Source: Anaerolineae bacterium (GTDB taxonomy: Bacteria > Chloroflexota > Anaerolineae > B4-G1). Taken from it: DNA of 5,647 nt. Numbering within the stretch: the first letter of the stretch is position 1; each line of letters begins with the position of its first letter. The stretch is from NCBI GenBank assembly GCA_030612185.1, contig JAUWOI010000322.1, positions 1 to 5,647 of the forward strand, read 5' to 3'. The notes under the pieces are model-generated. The model did not search any database and was not told where the DNA came from. It saw only the letters and a program-made list of their open reading frames with translations. Positions 1-4,746 of this stretch are shown here, piece by piece. Made by a program: the position numbers and the translations under genes.

Positions 1-454
1 CCCGCGTCTGGCGCACCACCACCATCCCATCCAACCCCACGTCGTCCCTGCGCCCCACCAAGATGGAGGCGAAACTGGCCCCCGCCCTGGCCACCAGGTA
101 GGCCTGGGCCGGGGAGAAGATCAACGTAGCGTTGATGCGCCCGTTGGGCCAGGAGGAGATCTCCCGCATGGCCTTCAACCCCTCGACGGTGGTGGGTATC
201 TTGACGAAGACGTGCTCCGACCAGGCTAGTATCTCCCGCGCCTCCTCGATCATCCCGGCAGCGTCGGTGTTGAGCACTTCGGCGCTTGTCGGTCCCTGCA
301 CGATCTCCACGATCTTGAGCGTGTTGGCCTTGAGGTCGGCCGTGCCGGCGCGTTGCATCAGTGTGGGGTTAGTCGTCACGCCGTCGAGGACGCCCCAACT
401 AGCCGCCTCACGGATATCATCGAGGCTTGCGGTGTCTAAGAAAAGTTGTGCCAT
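1..454 (-). CDS. TalC/FSA-type transaldolase family protein (partial, C-terminus off the left edge)
   Basis: This encodes a small class I aldolase-fold enzyme of the fructose-6-phosphate aldolase/TalC transaldolase family, which moves or releases a three-carbon dihydroxyacetone unit through a lysine Schiff base. The 151 visible residues begin MAQLFLDTAS and contain the family block GVTTNPTL (residues 25-32), VFVKIPTTVEGL with the expected Schiff-base Lys85, and NATLIFSPAQA (108-118). Residue 59 is Glu, as in true transaldolases; E. coli FSA has Gln at the matching place, so transaldolase activity is more likely than free F6P aldolase. The usual aromatic residue in the later SPFVGR-like segment is Leu132 here (ASILVGRRDD). 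The ATG start is supported by AGGAGGT at 461-467, six bases upstream. Roughly one third of a usual 215-residue protein is missing because the window ends. It is the last visible gene of the minus-strand carbohydrate run, separated from the class II aldolase by a repeat-filled gap. Confidence 0.9.
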   Translation of the reverse strand, partial: MAQLFLDTASLDDIREAASWGVLDGVTTNPTLMQRAGTADLKANTLKIVEIVQGPTSAEVLNTDAAGMIEEAREILAWSEHVFVKIPTTVEGLKAMREISSWPNGRINATLIFSPAQAYLVARAGASFASILVGRRDDVGLDGMVVVRQTR

Positions 455-470
455 TGCCTAACCTCCTGTG

Positions 471-620
471 AGAGTAAATGGGTAGGTGAGGAATGAGTAA
501 ATGAGGAATGGGTAAATGAGGAATGGGTAGATGAGGAATGAGTAGATGAGGAGCGAACACCTCACTTACTCATCTACTCAGTTACTCAGTTACTCATCTA
601 CTCATCCACTCATCCCTCAT
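471..620. repeat. Degenerate 7/8-bp repeat block arranged as a large inverted repeat
   Basis: The left arm (about 471-553) alternates an 8-mer of type GRGTARAT with a 7-mer GAGGAAT. This gives four near-identical 15-bp units at 489-503, 504-518, 519-533 and 534-548. The right arm (about 563-620) is the complementary type, a run of 8-mers such as ATCTACTC, AGTTACTC and ATCCACTC. The arms can pair: GAGTAGATGAG at 540-550 is the exact reverse complement of 569-579 and again of 593-603. The block fills the gap between the class II aldolase and the transaldolase and extends into the last codons and the stop codon of the class II aldolase (stop at 610-612). A related short block lies at 1340-1365. 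In the transcript it could fold into a long hairpin, but there is no U-tract, so I do not call it a rho-independent terminator. Confidence 0.85.
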
Positions 621-1341
621 TTACTTCAATGAAATGCGGCCCGCCCAGGGCATACGTGCCCAACAGTGCACGGGCCGCCCTGACCATCATAGCAGTGACA
701 GCAAAAACCGCCTCGGGTGTAGGCCCCAGCGCCACCAAGCCGTGGTTTTGCAGCAGGATGACCCGTGGCGGCTGGCCGTACCGGTCGCTGTGGGTCAGCA
801 ACCCTTCGTGCACTGCCCGCGCCAACGGCTGGCCCGGCGGTGCGTAGGGCACGAAGAGCGGCTCGCCGCAGACGACCGCCTCGGCGGGGAAAATGTGGCC
901 GGCGAAGGCCGCCTCCGCCCCCTGCGAGCACAGGATGGCCTTGATCGGTGTGGGGTGAGTGTGGGCCACGTACTGTGCCCTGCCCAGGGTGAGGGCCAGT
1001 GCGTGGAGCACCGTCTCCATAGAGGGCCAGGCCTGGGTGGTGGGATCCACCCTGGCCGCCGCCAGCCCTTGCTTGACCTGCTCATCCGAGGGACTGCTAT
1101 CCAGTGTGGCCAGCACCCCATCGAAGGCCATCTCCACGAAGCCATCGGTCTCAATCTGGTGCATTTCGACGCCGCTGGCTTTGACCCAGAAGGTCGTCTC
1201 ATCTATGCGGGCCGAGGTGTTGCCCTCGCTCAGGATGACGTAGTCCTTCTCAGGCTGGCCGAGGTCACGAGACATAGCGACCAAGCGTCGCAAGATTCCG
1301 TGCTTGTCAGGCACTTCTCCCCCCAGTACGCCACCCGTCAT
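610..1341 (-). CDS. Class II aldolase/adducin-family protein
   Basis: A 243-residue protein of the zinc-dependent class II aldolase/adducin fold (L-fuculose-1-phosphate aldolase and L-ribulose-5-phosphate 4-epimerase are relatives). Such enzymes cleave or epimerise phosphorylated sugars by forming an enediolate at a metal. Visible motifs are LSEGNTSAR (38-45) for phosphate or substrate binding, SMET (107-110) with Glu109 where the catalytic acid of FucA sits, AHTHP with metal ligands His127 and His129, and LQNHG with the third ligand His200. All expected catalytic residues are present, so it should be active; the substrate is unknown. The ATG at 1341 lies inside a repeat and has no good Shine-Dalgarno sequence; GTG at 1314 (Val10), just after GGGGGGA, is a possible alternative. 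The stop and last few residues (VNEG) are encoded by the downstream repeat block. It lies 12 bases after the dehydrogenase stop, so the two are probably co-transcribed. Confidence 0.88.
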   Translation of the reverse strand: MTGGVLGGEVPDKHGILRRLVAMSRDLGQPEKDYVILSEGNTSARIDETTFWVKASGVEMHQIETDGFVEMAFDGVLATLDSSPSDEQVKQGLAAARVDPTTQAWPSMETVLHALALTLGRAQYVAHTHPTPIKAILCSQGAEAAFAGHIFPAEAVVCGEPLFVPYAPPGQPLARAVHEGLLTHSDRYGQPPRVILLQNHGLVALGPTPEAVFAVTAMMVRAARALLGTYALGGPHFIEVNEG

Positions 1342-1365
1342 CTACTCGTCTACTCATCTACTCGT
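1340..1365. repeat. Short TCTACTCR repeat between dehydrogenase and class II aldolase
   Basis: Three consecutive 8-mers (TCTACTCG, TCTACTCA, TCTACTCG) fill the dehydrogenase-aldolase junction and match the right-arm units of the larger block at 563-620. On the coding (minus) strand they read GAGTAGATGAG. This gives the TGA stop of the dehydrogenase at 1354-1356 and the ATG at 1339-1341 that opens the aldolase frame. The same family of repeat therefore sits at both ends of the class II aldolase gene. Confidence 0.75.
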
Positions 1366-2391
1366 TCCTCTATGCGGCTCAATGACCACTTTGATGGATT
1401 CCCCGGCGCCGGCGACCAGTTGAAAGCCCAGACCTGTCTCCGCCAGGCTCAAGCGATGGGTGATCATCTCGTGCACGGGAACTCTGCGGGCGCGGATCAG
1501 TTCTATGGCCACCGCGATGTCCAGCGGACCACCACCATAAGAGGGCAGCAGTGTTATCCCGTTGCGCCAGAAGTCATTGACCGGAACGGGAAGGTCAACA
1601 CCCGGCTCTGTCGGCGCGAAGAAGAGCACAGTCCCCCCACGGTCCACAGATTGCAGCGCCTGGATGAAGGCGGGGAAGGCTCCAGTGCAGACGATCACGA
1701 GATCGGCCAGCCTGTCTGCGTTGACTTCGCGCAGGCGGGTTGGCACGTCTTCTCCGGCGTGGATCACCTCGTCGGCCCCGAAGCGCTGTGCCGCGTTCAG
1801 GCGGTAGGCGTTGATGTCCGTGGCCACTATGCGCCCGGCCCCTGAGGCGCGGGCCAGGGCCACGTGGAGCAACCCAGAGATGCCGCTGCCGAGGACGAGG
1901 ACAGTCTGACCCGGCTGCAGACGCGCCAGCCTTTGCCCGCGCACGACGCAGGCCAACGGCTCGATAAACACCCCGTCCTCAAACGATACCTCGTCAGGCA
2001 GCAGGAACACACCCCGGTCCACGTTTATCTGTGGCACGCGTAGGTATTCGGCAAAGCCGCCGGGGTCGAAATTCGTGGTATGCAGCGTATCGCAGACCGT
2101 GTGGTGACCGTTCAGGCAGTAACGACACGTGTTGCAGGGGACGTGATGAGAGACGAAGACCCGGTCGCCGACTTTGTAAGACTCCACGCCCTCGCCGACT
2201 TCGACGATCTCTCCTGTGATCTCGTGGCCCAGCACGCGAGGGGCTTTTTTGATGCGATACCATTCCATCACATCGCTGCCGCAGACCCCACTGGCGACCA
2301 CTTTGACCAGCAACTCGCCAGGCCCAATCTGCGGCGTCGGCATCTCCTCCAACCGCACGTCTCTGTTGTCGTAGTACATTGCTACGCGCAC
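1354..2391 (-). CDS. Zinc-dependent medium-chain alcohol/polyol dehydrogenase
   Basis: A 345-residue medium-chain dehydrogenase of the sorbitol/threonine dehydrogenase-like group, which oxidises a secondary alcohol with NAD(P)+ in the cytoplasm. Catalytic-zinc residues are Cys37 (GVCGSD), His56-Glu57 in the GHE signature (55-57, followed by GEIVEVGEGV) and probably Glu144 (IEPLACVV). A structural zinc site is complete, with Cys86, Cys89, Cys92 and Cys100. The Rossmann motif GSGISG is at 168-173, and Asp192 at the end of the second strand favours NAD over NADP. The length is normal. The start is GTG with GGGAGGA at 2396-2402 directly upstream. The family normally ends near VVIEP; the last residues (RGTSR) and stop come from the repeat at 1340-1365. 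The next gene, a class II aldolase, begins 12 bases on, which suggests that the dehydrogenase makes a ketose whose phosphorylated form the aldolases cleave. The substrate is not identifiable. Confidence 0.93.
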   Translation of the reverse strand: MRVAMYYDNRDVRLEEMPTPQIGPGELLVKVVASGVCGSDVMEWYRIKKAPRVLGHEITGEIVEVGEGVESYKVGDRVFVSHHVPCNTCRYCLNGHHTVCDTLHTTNFDPGGFAEYLRVPQINVDRGVFLLPDEVSFEDGVFIEPLACVVRGQRLARLQPGQTVLVLGSGISGLLHVALARASGAGRIVATDINAYRLNAAQRFGADEVIHAGEDVPTRLREVNADRLADLVIVCTGAFPAFIQALQSVDRGGTVLFFAPTEPGVDLPVPVNDFWRNGITLLPSYGGGPLDIAVAIELIRARRVPVHEMITHRLSLAETGLGFQLVAGAGESIKVVIEPHRGTSR

Positions 2392-2566
2392 GATATCCTC
2401 CCGTAGGCAGAAATAGCAAACAACGGATGAGTCGCCCGCCGCGCGGCTTATGCAACGCCAACCTCAACACGAGACGACCTGGCATGGCCAGATGCAGCAT
2501 GATGTTATGCGATGGCTCTTGTGACAAGGGCAAACCCTGCATCCCAACGTTGGCTACGGCCGCGTA
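2392..2566. other. 175-bp gap between antitoxin and dehydrogenase
   Basis: No convincing gene is visible here. The dehydrogenase ribosome-binding site lies at 2396-2402. An open frame that begins at 2542 on the minus strand runs on into the dehydrogenase gene in another frame and has no recognisable family. Only weak promoter-like matches exist on the minus strand (for instance TTGCCC followed about 18 bases later by CATAAC near 2508-2537), so I do not call a promoter. The gap is wider than the others in the run, which fits the idea that the toxin-antitoxin pair upstream was inserted. Confidence 0.5.
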
Positions 2567-2803
2567 CTAGGCGTAAACTCCCTGTTCGAGTTGAGTCCTG
2601 GCGATTCTAATCAGCAGCCGTAGAGCTTCGTTTACTGCTTCATCGCTGGGAAAGGCCTCCGCCACGTCTGGGGCCAACAGCACCAAATTGGTGCCCGCTT
2701 TGTAACGCTGCACATATTTACCCCTGACGCCTCCCGTCAACTGAGACAAATCGTACTCAGCGCGAAGATCGTCATCAATCTCTGTGTCAATCTTGTTCTT
2801 CAT
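2567..2803 (-). CDS. Antitoxin partner of the BrnT-type toxin (small RHH-like protein)
   Basis: A 78-residue protein starting MKNKIDTEID and containing GGVRGKY (24-30), a strand-like stretch NLVLLAPDVAEAFP (39-52), and a helix SDEAVNEALRLLIRIA (53-68). This layout is typical of small antitoxins found beside BrnT/DUF497 toxins, with a ribbon-helix-helix-like C-terminal half. It is not an obvious classical BrnA. The likely role is to bind and neutralise the toxin and repress the pair's own transcription. I chose the ATG at 2803 because homologous sequence starts there and purine-rich GAGAGAAAG lies just upstream; the longer frame reaching back to 2953 merely overlaps the toxin in another frame. 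It overlaps the toxin end by 17 bases, so translation is probably coupled. Family assignment rests on pattern memory, not on a database search. Confidence 0.8.
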   Translation of the reverse strand: MKNKIDTEIDDDLRAEYDLSQLTGGVRGKYVQRYKAGTNLVLLAPDVAEAFPSDEAVNEALRLLIRIARTQLEQGVYA

Positions 2804-3068
2804 AGAACTTTCTCTCTCGGCGCGTTGCTTTTCGCGCACTAATGATGCGTATGCGGTCGTTTCGGTCCGTGTGCGCAACAATGAGCAATCTTCCAAGATG
2901 CGATAACCCGACAGTGATGTATCGATTTTCGTCAATTGAATGGTCAGGATCAAAAAACGTCATAGACAGTGGGTCGCCAAATACCGTTGCTGCTTCATTG
3001 AACGAAACCTGGTGTTTCTTGGTGTTTTTCGTTGCCTTGTCTGGATCCCACTCAAATTCTATGTGCAT
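2787..3068 (-). CDS. brnT: BrnT-family (DUF497) ribonuclease toxin
   Basis: A 93-residue protein with the complete BrnT/DUF497 pattern: FEWDPDKATKN (5-15), KKHQVSFNEAATVFGDP (17-33), ENRYITVGLSHLGRLLIV (47-64) and the C-terminal RIRIISARKATRRERKFYE (72-90). BrnT toxins have a RelE-like fold and cleave RNA to slow growth, and the paired antitoxin neutralises them. No key segment is missing, so it appears intact. Its start (ATG) lacks a clear Shine-Dalgarno sequence. It lies 39 bases after the LsrF-like gene and overlaps the antitoxin by 17 bases. Base composition here is more AT-rich than in the flanking metabolic genes, which fits horizontal acquisition. Pairs of this type normally regulate themselves, but no clear promoter or operator stands out; TTGATA with TACGAA 18 bases later on the minus strand is only a weak candidate. 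Confidence 0.93.
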   Translation of the reverse strand: MHIEFEWDPDKATKNTKKHQVSFNEAATVFGDPLSMTFFDPDHSIDENRYITVGLSHLGRLLIVAHTDRNDRIRIISARKATRRERKFYEEQD

Positions 3069-3107
3069 AATGATGACTGCCTTCGTACTCTTCGCCCATG
3101 CTGCCTA

Positions 3108-3926
3108 TCAACCTGTCTCACCTGAAGACACTTTTTCATTGCCAGCTCTTGATGCATTGAACAGTTCGTGCGCTTCTCTCGCGCCAGCGCCTTCGTGGAT
3201 TATGGCCCGCAAGGCCCGGGCCACAGCCACCGGATGGTCATTCTGCCAGACATTCCGGCCCAGGTTCACACCTATAGCACCCCTTTGCATACCATCGTAG
3301 ACGAACTCGAATACCTCAAGTTCCGTTTCGCACCTGGGACCACCCGCCATGACCACAGGCACGGGACAGCCGTCCACGACCTTGTCAAAGTCCTCACACC
3401 AGTAGGTTTTCACCACGCGGGCGCCCAGTTCGGCAGCGATACGGCAGCACAGAGCGAGATAGCGAGCCTCCCGTTTCTCCATCTCTCTGCCCACGGCGGT
3501 AACCGCCATGACCGGGATGCCATACTCCTCACATTCATTTACGAGGTGCGCAAGGTTTAGCAGCGTCTCGTGCTCGTACTCGCTGCCGACGAAGATGGAG
3601 ATACCTACAGCAGCCACGTTAAGGCGAATGATCTCTTGTATGGACGTGGTAATCGCTTCGTGTGCCAGGTCCTTTCCAACGACGCTGGTGCCGCCGGACA
3701 CTCTGAGAATGATCGGCTTGTTGATGGCGGGATCTACGCACGAACGCAGCACACCTCTCGTGACAAAGAGGGCGTCACAATACGGGAGAAGCGGCTCAAT
3801 CGTTTCGGCCGGTTTCTCCAACCTGCGGGTAGGCCCCTGAAAGTATCCGTGATCTATCGGCAGAAAAAAACAGTGGCCGTCAGGCTGGATGAGTCGCGAC
3901 AAGCGGTTTTCCATTCCCCAATCCAT
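3108..3926 (-). CDS. LsrF-like class I aldolase (DeoC/LacD/FbaB superfamily)
   Basis: A 272-residue TIM-barrel class I aldolase that closely resembles E. coli LsrF, the 3-hydroxy-5-phosphonooxypentane-2,4-dione thiolase of autoinducer-2 breakdown. Shared signatures are DWGMENRLSR (2-11), IDHGYFQGPT (24-33), TRGVLRS (56-62), GSEYEHE (114-120), RIAAELGARVVKTYW (162-176) with Schiff-base Lys173, CPVPVVMAGGP (187-197) and GVNLGRNVWQNDHPVA (219-234). It lacks the roughly 30-residue N-terminal tail of E. coli LsrF, but the ATG at 3926 is well supported by AAGGAG at 3935-3940, eight bases upstream. No other lsr genes (transporter, kinase LsrK, LsrG) are visible, and the neighbours are a polyol-type dehydrogenase and other aldolases. 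An aldolase or thiolase role on another phosphorylated ketose or deoxysugar is therefore as likely as AI-2 degradation. It is the first metabolic gene of the minus-strand run. Confidence 0.88.
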   Translation of the reverse strand: MDWGMENRLSRLIQPDGHCFFLPIDHGYFQGPTRRLEKPAETIEPLLPYCDALFVTRGVLRSCVDPAINKPIILRVSGGTSVVGKDLAHEAITTSIQEIIRLNVAAVGISIFVGSEYEHETLLNLAHLVNECEEYGIPVMAVTAVGREMEKREARYLALCCRIAAELGARVVKTYWCEDFDKVVDGCPVPVVMAGGPRCETELEVFEFVYDGMQRGAIGVNLGRNVWQNDHPVAVARALRAIIHEGAGAREAHELFNASRAGNEKVSSGETG

Positions 3927-4022
3927 TTTGATATCTCCTTATATGCGAGTTTTCTCGGAAAGTCTGTATTGCAGCCACAAACACTACAGCGAATTAGGAA
4001 ACAAACGAATTTCTCCCCACTC
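3927..4022. promoter_or_regulatory. 5' leader region of the LsrF-like gene
   Basis: On the minus strand this holds the ribosome-binding site AAGGAG (3935-3940) and a small hairpin with arms CGAG/CTCG around four T residues (3946-3957), immediately upstream of it. This could modestly affect ribosome access. Promoter-like hexamers are present but poor, for example TTCGTT with TAGTGT 17 bases on, or TTCGCT with AATACA. No start point can be assigned with confidence. Confidence 0.3.
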
Positions 4023-4140
4023 AGGTGCAACGCACTTTTGCTACAAATCTGCCTGTTCTACAGTGCAATCCACTGCGAGTACTCGTGGCAGGCTGCTAGA
4101 CAAAATCGCTGAAATGGCAAGAGACAAGTGCGTTGCACCT
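4023..4140. repeat. Structured element with 15-bp terminal inverted repeats and three GTGCAAnnCACT boxes
   Basis: The ends are a perfect 15-bp inverted repeat: AGGTGCAACGCACTT at 4023-4037 and its reverse complement at 4126-4140. Each arm contains the near-palindrome GTGC-AAC-GCAC. A third, slightly altered copy, GTGCAATCCACT, lies at 4063-4074, 38 bases after the first in the same orientation. The centre adds a hairpin CAGTG/CACTG (4061-4075) and the perfect 10-bp palindrome CGAGTACTCG (4076-4085). No open reading frame is credible inside and no clear target duplication flanks it. It could be a small non-autonomous mobile element, a repeat of the REP type, or a cluster of binding sites. It lies between the 77-residue protein and the LsrF-like gene and might also end or attenuate transcription. 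Confidence 0.6.
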
Positions 4141-4157
4141 TATGGCTGGGTAGTAAC

Positions 4158-4391
4158 CTAAATTCGTTGTTGTGTTCCACTATGCTCAGGTCTGACAATC
4201 AGATAACCCTTGCCTATCAGCCAGTGGTGAAACTGCCACGTAGTGTATCTGCAATTCGTTCGGCACGTCTGCCTGATGCGCTGGTATTCATCAGAACCCG
4301 ATGCGTGGGCATTCAGTTCCAACTGCACCGGGCACTCCACATCCTTGCAGAACTCTCTCCGCTGATACTCCACGTATCCTTCGATTGTCAT
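4158..4391 (-). CDS. Small four-cysteine protein of unknown function
   Basis: A 77-residue soluble protein, not assigned to a named family. It has two cysteine pairs, C15-x4-C20 (EFCKDVECPVQ) and C43-x3-C47 (QTCRTNCRYTT), followed by the aromatic and histidine-rich TWQFHHWLI (51-59) and a basic/hydrophobic tail ending near IVRPE. The four cysteines could bind zinc or an iron-sulfur cluster, but this is inference. There is no signal peptide or membrane segment. The coding call rests on a strong promoter 40-50 bases upstream (4439-4466), GGAG ten bases before the ATG, a frame that fits the gap, and a sequence that looks like a real compact domain. It is divergent from the molybdenum-cofactor operon and lies upstream of the LsrF-like gene in the same direction, separated by the structured element at 4023-4140. 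Confidence 0.7.
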   Translation of the reverse strand: MTIEGYVEYQRREFCKDVECPVQLELNAHASGSDEYQRIRQTCRTNCRYTTWQFHHWLIGKGYLIVRPEHSGTQQRI

Positions 4392-4438
4392 AACCTTGTT
4401 TCTCCAGACCGTACCATCTGTAAGACTGATTGGCGCTC

Positions 4439-4466
4439 AGTATACCACATGGCAATGTGGAGGCAA
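4439..4466 (-). promoter_or_regulatory. Sigma70-type promoter with dyad-symmetric spacer for the four-cysteine protein
   Basis: On the minus strand this reads TTGCCT (-35, 4461-4466), a 16-base spacer, then TATACT (-10, 4439-4444). The whole spacer is a perfect inverted repeat, CCACAT-TGCC-ATGTGG (4445-4460), exactly between the two promoter hexamers. A site placed like this is a natural repressor operator, or a MerR-type activator site if the activator twists the spacer. Transcription would begin near 4432, leaving a leader of about 40 bases before the ATG at 4391. Confidence 0.7.
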
Positions 4467-4552
4467 GTGTAGTGCGGATTGGGCACAGAAAGGATAACTG
4501 TTCCAGCAAACTGCAAGTTGATGGGATACAAAGCGCGGCAACGTGCACATTC

Positions 4553-4580
4553 TTGACCGACCCCAAAGAAAGGGTATAAT
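4553..4580 (+). promoter_or_regulatory. Sigma70-type promoter for the aldo/keto reductase stub and moaB-moeA
   Basis: TTGACC (-35, 4553-4558) and a perfect TATAAT (-10, 4575-4580) are separated by 16 bases. The nearest downstream start codon in a recognisable frame is the ATG at 4609 of the truncated aldo/keto reductase, and moaB follows about 100 bases later with no terminator in between. This promoter and the minus-strand one at 4439-4466 are back to back, about 86 bases apart. Confidence 0.75.
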
Positions 4581-4608
4581 GGCTTATGTGGGGCTAGAAG
4601 AAGAGCAA

Positions 4609-4746
4609 ATGACTATGGAATTTCGCAAATTGGGCAGAACCGGCCTGGACGTCAGTGCCATAGGATTGGGCACGGAGCATCTGGAGCGGCAGGAGGAAGG
4701 AGCGAACATTGGAACCAATTCGAGCAAGCGTGGTGACCGTCAGTGA
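4609..4746 (+). pseudogene. N-terminal remnant of an aldo/keto reductase
   Basis: The first 25 or so residues, starting MTMEFRKLGRTGLDVSAIGL and followed by GTEHLE, are the unmistakable opening of an aldo/keto reductase (first beta strand and the GLGT turn of the NADPH-dependent barrel). A full protein has about 300 residues. Here the similarity stops near 4690, and the frame continues into unrelated sequence (ending KRGDRQ) until a TGA at 4744-4746, inside moaB. The catalytic Asp, Tyr, Lys and His residues are all absent, so it cannot be an active reductase. Most likely an internal deletion removed the rest of the gene and joined its promoter and 5' end to the moaB region. The frame still overlaps the moaB start by 38 bases and could act as a short coupled leader. 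Confidence 0.75.
4692..4702 (+). promoter_or_regulatory. Ribosome-binding site deciding the TTG start of moaB
   Basis: A purine-rich GGAGGAAGGAG stretch precedes TTG at 4709 by six bases. No in-frame ATG or GTG gives the conserved MoaB/MogA N-terminus, so this site is the main support for the unusual TTG initiation codon. Confidence 0.7.

Noticed and set aside
471..620. CRISPR-like array
   Set aside because: Units are only 7, 8 or 15 bases, contiguous and degenerate, without unique spacers of fixed length, and no cas genes are present.
634..1845. A 403-codon open frame on the plus strand
   Set aside because: It runs antisense across the class II aldolase and the dehydrogenase, both of which have complete family motifs. 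The translation has no recognisable domain and its openness is explained by high GC.
2804..2953. A longer N-terminus for the antitoxin, starting at 2953
   Set aside because: The extra 50 residues lie wholly inside brnT in another frame and do not resemble the antitoxin family. The ATG at 2803 matches where the domain begins.
2842..3300. A 152-codon open frame on the plus strand over brnT and the end of the LsrF-like gene
   Set aside because: It is antisense to two genes with clear motifs and has no recognisable domain or ribosome-binding site.
3108..3926. Evidence for an autoinducer-2 degradation operon
   Set aside because: Only an LsrF-like protein is present. No kinase, transporter or LsrG homologue is visible, so the pathway is not claimed.
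1..3926. A sulfoquinovose breakdown pathway of the transaldolase type
   Set aside because: A TalC-like transaldolase, a class I aldolase and a dehydrogenase superficially fit, but no sulfosugar isomerase, sulfoquinovosidase or sulfolactaldehyde enzyme is seen, and the class I aldolase is closer to LsrF.
4023..4140. Insertion sequence
   Set aside because: There are terminal inverted repeats, but at 118 bp there is no transposase and no clear target-site duplication. I kept it only as a structured repeat.
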